A DNA stretch of 64,000 nt, taken from Hymenopellis radicata. Taxonomy: Eukaryota; Basidiomycota; Agaricomycetes; Agaricales; Physalacriaceae. Within the stretch, counting starts at the first letter, position 1. Every line of letters starts with the position of its first letter. A program made the translations under genes and the position numbers. A model generated the notes under the pieces. The model did not search any database. It saw only the letters and a list, made by a program, of their open reading frames with translations, and had not been told where the DNA came from. Shown piece after piece: positions 31,377 to 43,600 of this stretch. Location: positions 1 through 64,000 of the forward strand of contig JADNRX010000218.1 in assembly GCA_015501595.1 (NCBI GenBank). The letters are read 5' to 3'.

Positions 31377-34300
31377 ATGCTACGATATCGCTGGACAAAA
31401 CGATTCCCTTTTCTGGGCTCTCGGAAGGAGCGAAAACACGAAAATGCTACCGCCAGCGTCAGCAACGTTGGCAGTGGTAGTACCAGCGTATCCGGGAATA
31501 ATACCGAGTCCGCGACTAGCGAAATTCCTTCCAAGGCCGCGGCATCAGGTTAGTCTCATCTTCGCGATATGTACAGATTTCTAGACGTGCCTTCCACTAG
31601 TGTTAGCAATACACGTCGGCCTAAATGGATTACACGAGGCCTTGAAGGTCGTGAACGAGGCTGCGGAGGTGTTTGGCCCATTGAAATCTGTCATCGGCGG
31701 GCTCCTGGCCTGTATTGAAGTATACCAAGCAAGTTTCCTGTTCTTCAAGCCTCAATCCGTGTCTTACTCTTTATACAGAGAACTTTGGCCAACCACGAAG
31801 AAATGGAGCGAGTCATCAAGACCATCGATCACCTGGCCTCGTTGGTGACAGTGAGGTTAGAACGGCTAGGCGCTACAAACGCGTCACGGAAGAGAATGCT
31901 GAAACTAGAGAGGTATGCAGAAGCTATTTCTTTATCGTCGAGTCCTGACGATCTGCAGTGATTTGAAGAATATCGTCAAAAACATTGAAGACCTTCAAGC
32001 TCGTGGATTTGTTGTGAGATTAGCTGAGAATTCTGTCGACGCGGGGAAGCTTGTTGGAGCCTATCAGCAAATAAAGGACGTTTTGAACGCATTCCAGGTG
32101 TGTAGGGCGTTTACCTGGAAGCCCCGGTCTGCTCATGATTCCGATTGCAGCTTGAAGTCGGTCTAGAGATTGAGCAGAATGTGCAAGATATTCTCAATGT
32201 TCGTTTCTGTCCAGATGCCGTGGTTTCTTTCATACTGATCGCGTTCCAGGAGGTCGTCATTCGTGATTTACGCCGTTCGCGCGACGCGTCGTTCCGTGCC
32301 GCCATCAAGACTGATACCCTTTCCCGCGGACCATGTACAGCGGGCACTCGAGTCGAGATCCTCGACAAGATCATGGCTTGGGCTCGAGCCGACGACTCTC
32401 CGCCTGTTTTCTGGCTCACTGGTCTCGCCGGAACAGGCAAAACGACCATTGCTTATACCATCTCTGAGCGCATGTGGGCCGAAAACAAGCTCCTCGTGTC
32501 CTTCTTTTGCTCCCGCCAGCTCGACAGCAAGGACTCTCGGCTCATCGTGCCAACAATCTGCCGTAACCTCGCAGAACTATTCCGTTCATATGCAACAAAG
32601 CTTGTGCCCGTCCTACAAGGAGACTCCGTCCTCGGCGAAGCTCGGATCCGTGAGCAGGTTGACAAGCTCCTTGCGGGGCCATGGTCTGCATCACTTCCCG
32701 GACGGGATGGTTTACCTGTGCCAGTGGTCGTCATCGACGCTCTCGACGAAAGCGATGATGGCATAGAGTTTTTGAAGAACCTGCTTCGCGTCGTGGGGGA
32801 CAAGAGCTTGAGGGGTATCAAGTTTCTGGTTACAAGTCGCGCACAGCCCGAAATCGTAGACCTCTGTCATTCATTCCAACTTCCAGCGGACATGATTTGT
32901 TGTCTGCACGAGGTACCATTGGTCGACGTGCAAGACGATATTGCCCAATTTCTCACTGAGAAGCTCCCGGAACTGTGCGACACCGACGAGTTCACACAAA
33001 TCACACGTCGAGCAGGCGGACTATTCATCTTCGCCGCTACTGCTGTCAGGTTCATATCACCTCCCCACCGTACACTATCCCATGATGAGCAACGGGAAAA
33101 GTTGCAGAAGCTACTCAAACCCGGCCGTCCCAGTGGCAGTACCTTGCTTCTTGACCAGCTTTACGAGCAGGTCTTGTCTGCAGCATTCGATGAGGAAGAT
33201 GAAGAATTCCTCCACCGTCGTCTCGATATTCTCCATGCTGTCGTGTGCGCCCAGGATCTCATTTCCATTCCAGTCATCGCTCAACTGCTCGGCTTGAACG
33301 AAGACACTACGAAGACATGTGTTGATTCGCTCCACTCTGTTCTCTATGTGTCGTCAAGTCTTGTGTTATGCTATCACGCTTCATTTCCTGAATTCATTCT
33401 TGATGCTCAGAGATCGCGGTTCCCGGCTCCCCTGTCATCCACAAAGGAGAAATCACGACAACTTCAAGTGTTTTGTGATAAGCCCATCTTCAACGCTCGA
33501 CTCGCCCACCACTGCTTCCGAATCATGGGATCTGAGCTGTGCTTCAACATTTGCCATCTTCCATCCTCTTTCATGCTAGATCACGAGGTTGATGATCTCC
33601 ATGACCTTGTCCAGACGAATATCAGCCCAGTCCTCCGATATGCAGCTTGCAATTGGGCTGAGCATTTGCTCGCAGCGGGACGTACTAACAGGTTGTCCCT
33701 GTATGACGATCTGAAAGCATTCTTGACAGATGTTTTTCTATTTTGGCTGGAAGCAATGAATCTTATTGGTTCTCAATGGTCGCTTTGTGTTCATCTCTTC
33801 CAGCAGGCTTGTACATGGCTGAAATTCAAAGGTTCGCTCCGCTTCCAGTCATTCACCGCCAGTGTCTAACATTTACTACCATAAAAAGCTGGCTTAAGTA
33901 ATAGATCTGCCTTGCTGAATGATGCTGCTAGCTTCACCAGATCATTCACACAAAGTCCTGCATCCCAGTCAACTCCCCATCTCTATATCTCTTGTCTCAG
34001 CACCTGGAGCTCCTCAGCACCAATCTCCAAAATATGGAAACCTCGCTTCAAACACTTGCCTTTGTTCTCGCCTGAACCTGTTTACGCTGATCCACTCCTC
34101 ACCATTGAGACTTTCACGGAAACTGTTGCTTTTTCACCTGATGACTTGAACCTTGCTTCCGCCGTGTTTACTATGTCTCTCTCTCCTACACCCCAGCGCA
34201 GCATCCAGATCTGGGACTCTACAACGGGCGAGCTACACCAGGAGCTGGTGGGCCATACTAAACGGATTACATCTGTGTCTTTTTCTGATGATGGCGCATA

Positions 34301-36108
34301 CATTGTTTCGGCTTCCGAGGATATGTCCATCTGTATTTGGGATACATCAACTGGCAAGCAGTTGAGAGAACTATTAGGACATACCGGGTCTGTTGAGGTC
34401 GTAGCCTTCTCTCATGATACTCAATACATTGTCTCCGGTTCCAAGGACATGTCTATACACATATGGGCTCGAGATCCGAAAGTCAGTGACCAGCTTAAGC
34501 AATTAGATGGTCATACCGATTGGGTCCAATGTGCGGTGTTTTCGCATGATGACATGCAGGTTGTCTCTGGCTCGAAGGATGGATCTGTGCGGATTTGGGA
34601 TGTTAAAGCGGGACAGCAAGTGAGGGAGCTCACTGGCCATGACAACTGGATCTGTGCTGTCATGTTCTCCCCCTGCGGTTCGCAGATCATGTCTGGTTCC
34701 TATGATGGGTCGCTACGGATCTGGGATGTGTCTACTGGTAAAGCACTGAAGCAGTTTGACACTGATGAAACCTACGATGTCAGCTCAGTTGCATTTTCTC
34801 GTGATGGGCAGAAGATCGTGTCGGGATCAACTTTACCTTATAATGTCCGAATTTGTGATGTCACGACAGGGAAGTTGCTCAAAGTGCTCAGGGATCATTG
34901 CGACAACATTCAGTCTGTGATGTTCTCTCATGACGGTACCCGGGTCGTCTCTGCTTCAGGTTGGACTGATCAATCTATTCATGTTTGGATGGCGAGTGAA
35001 CGGCGACCGGAAGAGCTCAAAGGCCACACACTCCAAGTCCGGTGGGTAGCATTTTCATCGGATGGCGAACGGGTTATTTCGGTATCTGGGGACAAAACTA
35101 TCCGAGTATGGGATGCAGCGACAGGCCGACAACTCAAAAAGTTCAAGTATGCCCTCGAATACTGTGATATCCTAGCATTTTCTAGTGATGGTGCACTAGT
35201 AGCATGTTCTGCAGCAGCGAAAGATGGCGGTCCTCTTCTCCGAATTTGGGACACGGCATCCGGAAAGCTGGCCACTGAACAGTACATCGGTGAGGAAGTG
35301 GGATGCCTGTCATTTTCTCCTGACAGTACTTGCATTGTGACTGGCTTGGAGAGTGGATCCTTGATCATCTGGAATTCAAGGACAGGAGAGAAACTCCTAC
35401 ATCTCAAGGGCCACACAGAGTCTAGAGTCACATCTGTTGCTTTCTTCCCTGATGGCTTCCAGCTTGTCTCCGGTTCTTCAGATAGTTCTATTCGGATCTG
35501 GGATACAAAGAACGGAGAGAATGTACATGTGCTCACAGGCCACACAGAAGGAGTCACATCTGTCGCGGTTTCCGTTGGTGGGGAGAAAATTGTCTCTGGG
35601 TCTTGGGATGGATCTGTCGTCGTATGGGATGCAGAGACGGGTGAACGTGTGAAGGAGATTCACCTGGCCCTGAAAGTGTGGAACCATGCCTGTTCTGTTG
35701 CCTTTTCTCCGAGGGTTGAACATCCCCAAATTGTGGCTGGCCTAGATGATGGTACCGTTCGAGTGTGGGATCAGACGACGGGTAAACTTGTGAAAGTACT
35801 TCGTGGACATACCGATTGGGTTGATTTCTGTGGCATTTTCACCCGACGGGACACGTATTGTCTCTGGTTCATCTGACAACTCGGTTCGAGTGTGGCACAA
35901 TATAGAGGATCCTTCCTGGCATGTCGATTCTGAGGGTTGGATTTGTTCGCATGACGATTCACGTCGACTTATGTGGCTTGATCCTGAGCGGCACCGTTCG
36001 CTCCTTACACCGGAGGCTACCATGATTATATGGCGGAGGGGATATTGCACAGTCTCATTCAAGGACTGTCATATTGGCGAAGACTGGCATAAATGCTATA
36101 GTCCTTGA
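31377..36108 (+). CDS. NACHT-WD40 NLR-type STAND protein
   Basis: Proposed start at 31377 ([13 protein letters not shown]). Early exons 31377-31548, 31601-31728, 31779-31912, 31959-32097 and 32151 onward encode a helical N-terminal domain ([38 protein letters not shown]). The NACHT NTPase has Walker [10 protein letters not shown] and Walker [11 protein letters not shown] winged-helix-like region follows, then, across an intron near 33830-33905, about 14 WD40 repeats (33906-36000) with GH...IRIWD motifs. Fungal NLRs of this layout (HET-D/E class) act in non-self recognition and regulated cell death. The second intron appears to use a GC donor (31729). A one-base frame break at about 35818-35829 falls in the last WD40 repeat, after which the original frame continues to 36108. 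The N-terminal effector type is not recognised. Confidence 0.82.
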
Positions 36109-36262
36109 GCTTCGTATTCCGGTATATACTTACATGAACAGAGCTTCCGGGTACGTACAAAAGAGTCGCCAGTACGCGTAGCGATGATTTGATGTACTAT
36201 AATGTATGTGTATACTCTGAACCGAGTTTTCTTCGACCCAACTAAGGTACGTGCCTCCCGAA

Positions 36263-36603
36263 CATCACCAAGTACCAAGATCCGCGTCGCTTCGAATGTT
36301 GCGTCTGCCAGAAATCTTCTCTTCCGAAAGTTGACGCGTGCCCCAGCGCGGGCAGGCAGACACGACCCGAAGAACGTCAAATTGTGAAGGTGTCCTTTTC
36401 AGGACTCAAGTAGGACGTGTGTCTTTGCATCACCAAGTACCAAGATCCGCGTAGCTTCGAATGTTGCGTCTGCCAGAAATCTTCTCTTCCGAAAGTTGAC
36501 GCGGTTCCAAGCCTAAGTGCCCCAGCGCGGTCAAGCAGACACGACGTCGACCCGAAGAACGCCAAATTGTGAAGGTGTCCTTTTCATAGGACGTGTGTCT
36601 TTG
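36263..36603. repeat. Tandem duplication of about 165-175 bp
   Basis: Copy 1 (36263-36427) and copy 2 (36428-36603) share CATCACCAAGTACCAAGATC, the block around CTTCGAATGTTGCGTCTGCC, and AATTGTGAAGGTGTCC. Copy 2 has a short insertion after GACGCGGTTCC. It is non-coding and lies 150 bp downstream of the NLR gene. Confidence 0.85.
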
Positions 36604-36849
36604 GGACTTACTACTACACTTATTCACGTGGTAACCGTCACTAAGTAGTAGGTCCGTGCCGACGATTAATGGATTGCATCTGCATGGAAGTACTACGCGT
36701 TCACCAGAAGCCGTTGCTCGAAAACAGTGATTCGATCAACGCCCCGGGCCACGGCTTGAGCGTTGGCTGCAGTATCCTTAAGATCAATGTCAGTTTTGTG
36801 TCAGTTCTCCGACAAATGATATGCATCGTTAACGCACATATTCTCGCTA

Positions 36850-38487
36850 CTACAATATCCCTCTTCGATGATTGCGATAATCAAACCACGACGGTCCAAC
36901 CCAATACAAGCTCTTCTCCAGTATAATGACGTCGTGCTCCAAAATGATATCATGACTCTCCAGGTCCTTCAACCCGCCGTCCAAAAATCTCTGCGCAACA
37001 TCCTTCGAGTCGCAACAGAACCGTAGTCGCTCTAATCGGCACACCCTCAACTCTCTGGCCGACTCCGCCTTGCACCTGAGCTTCAACATGGACATGAGCC
37101 CATCGATCCAGCTCTGCGTGACGTGCTTCAGCGGCACGCCCACGCCTAGTATAAGCAGGCGCATCTTGGGCATCACGCCAGGTTCTGAAAGGCGGCGACA
37201 TATCCCGGCGTCGCAGTAATTCCCATCGAACGTGATATTAAGACTGCGCGCGGATTGGATCTCGGCGAGACCAACAACGTCGCTGCAAAGGGTTTGATCC
37301 TCCGCGTCGTACTGCAGCCAAAGATTGAAGCTGGTCAAGACGCATCGCGACCTGTGGAGGAACTCGGCCACATCCGCGACGCGGAGGTCGTCCGACGACG
37401 TGACGTCGAAACAGATGTTGGTCAAGGCCGGGAGGTGCAGAAACCGAAGGATCTGCGAGGTGTTCGTGCTGAGATATCGCACTTTGTCGTGGCTAACTGG
37501 TTCGGCGCCTTTATGGACAGAATCGAAACTGTCCGCAAACGCGATGTGCACGTAGCATTCGTCAAGAAGCGGATACTGCCTGATGCAGTCGACCTTGAGA
37601 TAGTCGCTCAGCTCAAAGGCGTAGTGCGTCAAAGAGGAGGCCCCAAGAACCGTGGTCACTTCGTCCACACACAATCCCCGAAAGTCTGCCCGCCGAAGTG
37701 ACGGAAGGTGGAGGAGCATCTTCATGGGAGATACCTTTTCCACGTCTCCGGCGTCAAAGAGTACGGCTTCCGTGTCATCCCTCTCATTGAAGGCTGCGAC
37801 TGGAGACAGATAAAATTCCTCTAGCTGCTCCAATTTACCGGCTACGGACATGAGAGGCTCCAAAAGCTGGTCAGCGATGCGCAGCTCTACGACGCGCCAT
37901 CGATGGCTTTCCTGAGTGAGAACATTGAAGACCTCCCGGCCGTATGGAGGCAAACAACATTGTAACAGACACTCGTGCTCAAAGGTAGCACCGATGTGCA
38001 GAGGGTGACTGCCGGAGCGACGGAGGTATTCGGTAAGAATCTCGGGGGAATGGGAGTTGTAGTGCAAGTCCAAGACCACAGTGGACCAGAGAAGCGGCGT
38101 CGATAGTAGGATGTCGCGCCACAACCCGCACACCCTTCCTAAAACCCACGGACTCCCGGATTTACAATCTAGCGAGTCGGTAACGTCGAACGACGCGTAG
38201 TAGAATATGGTGGTCAGAAGCTCTTGGGGTAAGACCCGGATGGGAGATATCGAGGCGGTGTGGAGGGAGAGGGACGACGCGACAGCATCTCTGCGTTGTG
38301 TGAAATGGTCGATGACATTGTTAAGATCCGATAGTTCCTGGCTATATTCCGTGATGTTGTGCTGAACCCAAGGAAGGTCTGTCTCGTGAAGAGGATGAGA
38401 ACCACGAACGCAGGCCGTCAGGATATCGTTCTGCGTCGTGTCTATGGGTGGGAAGGTGGGAACTGTATATTTCTCTTGCGAGGTCAT
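36850..38487 (-). CDS. F-box protein, tandem paralogue 1
   Basis: A single 545-residue open frame starting MTSQEKYTVPTFPPIDT. After a coiled segment (ITEYSQELSDLNNVIDHFTQRRD) comes the F-box-like motif ISPIRVLPQELLTTIFYYAS...LGRVCGLWRDILLSTPLLWS, then a long leucine-rich-like region. It is a close paralogue of the next gene (38692-40287): both have LSLHT.S.SPIR.LP..LL..IFYY.SF...SLD, and both end in a YW.GP.WF stretch. The likely role is as an SCF substrate receptor. There are no introns and no frame break. Confidence 0.8.
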   Translation of the reverse strand: MTSQEKYTVPTFPPIDTTQNDILTACVRGSHPLHETDLPWVQHNITEYSQELSDLNNVIDHFTQRRDAVASSLSLHTASISPIRVLPQELLTTIFYYASFDVTDSLDCKSGSPWVLGRVCGLWRDILLSTPLLWSTVVLDLHYNSHSPEILTEYLRRSGSHPLHIGATFEHECLLQCCLPPYGREVFNVLTQESHRWRVVELRIADQLLEPLMSVAGKLEQLEEFYLSPVAAFNERDDTEAVLFDAGDVEKVSPMKMLLHLPSLRRADFRGLCVDEVTTVLGASSLTHYAFELSDYLKVDCIRQYPLLDECYVHIAFADSFDSVHKGAEPVSHDKVRYLSTNTSQILRFLHLPALTNICFDVTSSDDLRVADVAEFLHRSRCVLTSFNLWLQYDAEDQTLCSDVVGLAEIQSARSLNITFDGNYCDAGICRRLSEPGVMPKMRLLILGVGVPLKHVTQSWIDGLMSMLKLRCKAESARELRVCRLERLRFCCDSKDVAQRFLDGGLKDLESHDIILEHDVIILEKSLYWVGPSWFDYRNHRRGIL

Positions 38488-38691
38488 TGTTGCTGGGGGT
38501 GGTCCGACTGGTCGTGGTGGAAAGGACGGAGAAACAATTTCTGCACAGCCACCGGTCTAACCAAGACCCTTGTCCCTCTTATCAAGTTCACGTTAACAGG
38601 TTTGTACAATAATGGAAGAATACTAGATTGACCATCTCTACTCGGCTTCTACTAAATCTCTGCTCTCAAACTCTGGAAAGAGCAAATGAAT

Positions 38692-40287
38692 TTAGGTGAC
38701 CGAGAACCAATACGGTCCCGACCAATATATCCACTTCAATGTAGGCGGCGCTTGGTCAAGTACAAGACCCTGCTCAACCAGCTCCCTCAATCCACTATCC
38801 AGAAACTTCTCTATCATATGCTGAGGCTCCAAACACAGCCGCAGTTTCTCTATCCGCCGTATCTTCGACTCTTCCCATATCCTCTCAGCTCTCCGAAACC
38901 GCAACATCGCGATGAACCCATCAATCCACTCTTGGCTGACATTCTCGAACGGAATCTCCAGGATTATCGTCAGCTGGATCAAGTTGGGCAGGATGCCTGG
39001 CTGCATCAAGCGACTGCACAACCCGGGCTCGCAGTGCTCCCCGTCGAACCCAAACAGAACCTTGGAGGTCGATTGGACCTCTGGAACGTTGATCATGTCC
39101 TTACACACCGTGCCTTCGGTGTCCCAGTCGGAATACCGTATCCAAATGGTGAGACCCATCAGGGAACACTTTGACCGCTGTAGAAACGCGGACAAGGCCG
39201 AGGGGCGTAGAGCCCCCGATAAACCAGACGTCGATTGTAACGAAATCTGGGAAAGTCCAGGGAGCGTCAAATCGCGCAAAAGCACAGTCGCATCTGTGCC
39301 CAGATACTGTATCACGTCGTGTCTGACCGGTTCATGTAAAGCTGGAACGACTGACGTGACGTCGCGCGAGGGATTAAGGTAAATGTGAAGTTCCTGTAGG
39401 GAGGGAAACTGGGAGATACATGTAACACGGGACGCCTCTGCGAGATCGAAGCAGCAATGCTTCAGCTGAGGAGCACGTATTCGGTGTAACTCGATCGCCT
39501 CGTCGAGGAAGAAGCCTTTGAGGTAGATTCGAATACAAGAGGGGAGATCGGAGAGGATGGTCATGGGAAAGATCTCCTCCTCGAAAGAGCCGACACCGCT
39601 GAAACCATCCGCCGTCGCAATGTACAGCTCCTCCAATATGGGGAGATGCCGTGATATCGACATGAGGGGATTCGTGAACGAGTCGGAGATGTGTAGCTCC
39701 GCGACCTTCCAACGCGTACACTGCTTCAGCAACAGCTCGAACACGTCGAGACTATATGGGACATCGTGTGGATAGTCACCATACGCCCCGGATAAGTCAT
39801 CATCAAAACGGGCGCCTATGCTCAGAGGATGGACTCCCGAACGACGGAAGTATTCAGCCGCGATTCGCGGTGAATTTGGATCGTACTCTGGCTTCAGGAT
39901 AACCGTGGACCAAAGAATGGGGGCGGTGAGTACAATGTCGCGCCAGAGAGCACACACCCGTCCCAGCGTCCACGGCGCTTCTGCCACATAATCCAACGAA
40001 TTGGAGGTATTGAACGAGACGTAGTAGAATATGGAGATCAAAAGATCGCGGGGAAGGCGTCGTATTGGTGATAGCGCAGACGTGTGTAAGGAAAGGGAAG
40101 CTGTTATAGCTTCTTCCTGACGTGCAAGTCGCGCGGAGAGATCATTTATAGCCGAAAGTTGTTCATGATATTGAGTGATACTGTTGCGTATCCAACCTAG
40201 ATCCGAATCAAGCAGTGGTCGGAGGCCGCGTAGGTAGGAAGCTAGAATCTCTTCCTGTTCTGAGGTGTTAACGGGCCCAAAGTCCAT
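38692..40287 (-). CDS. F-box protein, tandem paralogue 2
   Basis: A 531-residue intronless frame starting MDFGPVNTSEQEEILASYL. It has the same architecture as its neighbour: helical lead, F-box (LSPIRRLPRDLLISIFYYVS; LGRVCALWRDIVLTAPILWS) and a leucine-rich receptor region ending WIYWSGPYWFSVT. It is head-to-tail with 36850-38487 on the same strand with about 200 bp between, so the pair arose by tandem duplication. Basidiomycetes carry large F-box families of this type; targets are unknown. Confidence 0.8.
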   Translation of the reverse strand: MDFGPVNTSEQEEILASYLRGLRPLLDSDLGWIRNSITQYHEQLSAINDLSARLARQEEAITASLSLHTSALSPIRRLPRDLLISIFYYVSFNTSNSLDYVAEAPWTLGRVCALWRDIVLTAPILWSTVILKPEYDPNSPRIAAEYFRRSGVHPLSIGARFDDDLSGAYGDYPHDVPYSLDVFELLLKQCTRWKVAELHISDSFTNPLMSISRHLPILEELYIATADGFSGVGSFEEEIFPMTILSDLPSCIRIYLKGFFLDEAIELHRIRAPQLKHCCFDLAEASRVTCISQFPSLQELHIYLNPSRDVTSVVPALHEPVRHDVIQYLGTDATVLLRDLTLPGLSQISLQSTSGLSGALRPSALSAFLQRSKCSLMGLTIWIRYSDWDTEGTVCKDMINVPEVQSTSKVLFGFDGEHCEPGLCSRLMQPGILPNLIQLTIILEIPFENVSQEWIDGFIAMLRFRRAERIWEESKIRRIEKLRLCLEPQHMIEKFLDSGLRELVEQGLVLDQAPPTLKWIYWSGPYWFSVT

Positions 40288-40588
40288 GAGGGTAGGAAGG
40301 AGGAGAGTGATGCATTGATGCCTGGGTTAAGGTTTGTAGAGTATCACCGGATCTTATTCTTCGAACTTCAAGTTTCGTCGTCCTACTCATCATTGCACAA
40401 GTACAAAGCAGTGCACATATAAATATTGAAGACGCCGTTGTCCACGTATGTACACAATACACCAAGGCTGGACTTTAATATGAGAAATCAAAAACACCCA
40501 ACCATAAAATTATGTAGCAGAATGAGTATCGATACCGGTATAGGTAAAGGGATGAGTAGGCATAAGTTGACGCGTTATAACCCCATAA
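40288..40588. other. Intergenic spacer
   Basis: About 300 bp between the F-box paralogue start and the VAP gene stop, both on the minus strand. No coding or repeat structure was seen. Confidence 0.5.
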
Positions 40589-41853
40589 TCAGAAAAAGAG
40601 ATATGTCATAATGAAGACTCCAAGCGCGATAATAACCACGACCTGCAGCGGGACGCCCTCCGGCTGCATAGGCGGCTCGTCGATGTATGTCCCCACGTCG
40701 CTGCCTGGAACGATCGTGTCCGCGTCCGAGTACCGTCTGCTTCGTTTTCGCAGCTCGGTTGCAGGCGGCGCGGCCGCAGCAAGTAATCCCCTCAGGCGCT
40801 CAATCTCAGCCTCCGCCTCCTTGTATTTGGTCAGAAGCTCGTCGCTCGGTGGTGTAGGTGCAAGGCTGGGTTGGCGATGTTCAACAGCTGGTGGCGTAGT
40901 GTCCGTTGGAGCCTGTACGTGAACGACAATGGGCATAGGCGGTGGCGGAGGTTGTTCGGAGTGAATATCTTCGTGATGCTCTTCCTCGCGTGCAACAGAG
41001 AAATCGGCGGGCGGTGAAGCCGAACGCTCTTCTACAACAGGTGGTGCAGGTGGACGGGCAAATTCTGGGATGGGCGCGGCAAAGGAATGTCCGTTGGATG
41101 TCGGGCCTTGGCGCACGGTGTCAAATTGCTGGCAGGGGAATGTCAGACAAATGGCGATGGCACAAAAAAAAATCACACACCGAATCACCCATAGTCATCA
41201 TGGAACTCTGGTTCATAACGGGTTCGTCCTCCTCTTCCACTGTCTGTTCCTCAGCACGTAGATATTGAACTTTGAGTTTTTGCTGGTGCACTCGGTTCTC
41301 GTCCGTATCAGTGTCGGATACATTCCACTGCGAACAAGGTTCAGTTTGTAAACAGAGATAACAGTCCGGAAGGGTACGCACTATTTCCTGCAGCGACTTG
41401 TCCTCTTTTTCCTTGGTTATCATCGTGCTTTGGATGAGGAACTTGTCTTTGCATTTGGCATTCAACGGCGGCTCCTCCTTCATCGCCTGAAGCATTACTG
41501 GGTGGAAATGAGGCCGAATTTTGCTATTACAGAGCAGACTTGCGCACCAGACACCTCCATAGTCTCACCTGGCTCCACTCGGCCAGAGTTGGGGCGGACA
41601 CAATACAGCTGGCGTCCACGTCAGCTACGCCTGCCATCGGCTTCCAGCGCTGTCCTCACCTTTGGCGCCGTCGTCTTGACCTTGAAGGCGACTGGGCGGT
41701 CATTGTGATTTGTGATAGTTAGTGATCGTTTGACGAGCTGGGTGAGAGGCCCTATCAACACAAGTCAGTATACGTCGACGCCACCGACGCTGACGACGAC
41801 GAGTACGTACTCGGGAAGCCAAGAGTGGTGCGTGGCTGCAGGCTGACAGACAT
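40589..41853 (-). CDS. SCS2: VAMP-associated protein (VAP/Scs2), ER tail-anchored
   Basis: Start at 41853 (MSVSLQPRTTLGFPR). Short exons join to PLTQLVKRSLTITNHNDRPV, AFKVKTTAPK, LYCVRPNSGRVEPGETMEVS, VMLQAMKEEPPLNAKCKDKF and WNVSDTDTDENR, a complete MSP (major sperm protein) domain. Then follow a Pro-rich linker, a predicted coiled coil (LLTKYKEAEAEIERLRGLLA) and a C-terminal transmembrane anchor (LQVVVIIALGVFIMTYLFF). VAPs sit in the ER membrane and bind FFAT-motif proteins at membrane contact sites. Introns are 50-70 nt with GT-AG ends; the one near 41130-41185 most likely uses donor GTGTGT after MTMGDS. Confidence 0.88.
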
Positions 41854-42120
41854 TTTTGGCGAAGGTGGGGGGATGGAGGCAAGAGAAATAGGCGTTCGTG
41901 CATCAACCTCAGCATTGCCACGTGCACTCTTAACGGTCGTCATTGGCCTCTCCTCACACAGTTTGAGGCGCAATCGCTTGACTCAGACCATATCTCGCAC
42001 TGTATACACTCATTTGACTTGTTATCTTGGCCACCTTAGCTAGCGCGCCCCACTGCAGGCTATAGACGCCTCGAGGACAATGCAAGGTTGCTGCGATCAA
42101 CTGCTACTTTTACAACTGCG

Positions 42121-43434
42121 CTAACACGACTCCAACTGCTCCAGCATCGCCTTCGCCAGCAACTCGTGTACGCGTTGAGTCGGATGTCCACTGTTGTACC
42201 AGAAGTATCCCGCCGGTTCAGCGCAAGTACAGTACCTGAGGACAATTAGCCGAAGATTGAAACCAGGAGCTGCTAGTCGAAACATGCCCAACTACGTCGG
42301 TAAACCCGTATTCCGCAGGCTTGTCCAGGACGGAGCTGAACAACTTGTGGGCGTCAAATGTCATAATTGTGGCGTCTAGAATCAGTTGGATTAGTCTCCA
42401 AAAAACATCGTCCAGGCGACTTACGAGGATTCTTCAGGGAAAATAGGCCCACGTGTCGGTCTAGTGCTACATTGAACCCCTCAACGCGTTCCTTCAAGAT
42501 TGCCGCCTTGGTTGCGTTCGTGTTGGCTAGAGGCGATCGGTCTCCAGGCGGCACATTAACGAACAGGTGTTGTGTTAGCCCTTGGTCAGTGGCTGTTTGC
42601 TGAACATAACCTTCAGCGTTCTATGAACGGGTAATTCAATCCATTACACACCACAGCCTCAAAGTAAGTTGACACTTCATAGTCCCAAAACGCGGCGTAG
42701 TCAGTTATCTGAAATCAGACCGTTTCAACTCGGATGAAGCAGAAGCAAACGATAACGAACTGTATCATTCGAAACGGTATCTCCGGTGTCGTTGATGCCG
42801 ATCCACCAGAAAGTTAAGGTTTCTTTCGAAGGATGGGGGATGACTGTCGATGCGTATGTCACCATTGCTCGACTTGCTCCACTAAAGAAATTGTATAATT
42901 GTGATGAAGGGGCAGAATATCTCCACTGATATCGGCGCCAGCAAATGCGAAATCCCAGAGCTGTACATCACAATCAAATGGCGAACCACCGAAGCATCCC
43001 GTCACGAATTCGAGCTGTCAACGCGACGTCAGTCCACCGCCACATTGAAGAATTGTTGATTTCACCCAGTTAGCGCCATTAGAGCTGGTCTGATAGAACA
43101 CCGAATCAATATATGTACGCAAGAACACGAGGCCGCGTCTCTACCTTATTTGGGGTAATTGTATTGCTGAGAAGTTCTTTGGGTGTAAACGAGTAGTCGA
43201 GAGCATCCCCGATAAAACTATAGGGAGGTCAACCAACTCACAGTTGCCTGAGAAACGTCTCTAGGCCAACCTGAAGTTCATCAGTCCTTCTTTTCCCTCG
43301 ACGAAGGTGTAGGAATCTCCGAACGCGTAGACATACTTGATATCACCCCACTTGAAGTCCGAGTGGGGCTTCAACGCCACAGCTTGCTGGAATAGAAGTG
43401 TCAGTGACAAGATCGCCCAGTACCACGAAGACAT
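42121..43434 (-). CDS. Secreted SGNH/GDSL hydrolase (CE16-like), copy 1
   Basis: Start at 43434. The leader (SSWYWAILSLTLLFQQAVAL) looks like a signal peptide, followed by YVYAFGDSYTFV, the GDS motif with the catalytic Ser. Later exons give FIGDALDYSF, NGANWV, EFLTGCFGGSPFDCDVQLWD, FAFAGADIS, IPHPSKETLTFWWIGINDTG, HLFVNVPPGDRSPL and, at the end, CAEPAGYFWYNSGHPTQRVH, where His is the likely catalytic His. Introns are short. Enzym­es of this family are extracellular acetyl- or carboxyl-esterases or lipases. It heads a cluster with a broken copy (43601-46238) and another apparently intact copy (46451-47829). Confidence 0.78.
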
Positions 43435-43600
43435 CGTGAACACAAGTCAGCGTAACTTGATAACATAAATACTTTTCTCTTTGACTTGAGGTTCAGCATC
43501 AGCTGATGACCAGCAGAACTGCATCTACGCTACGCTGCGGATGGTGCAGCCAAACAAGGCCAAACATCGGCAGAACAAGGCGAGAACAGCGGGCCGCCAG

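Noticed and set aside
34979..35557. 192-codon minus-strand frame
   Set aside because: Antisense to the WD40 repeats, whose periodicity keeps the opposite strand open.
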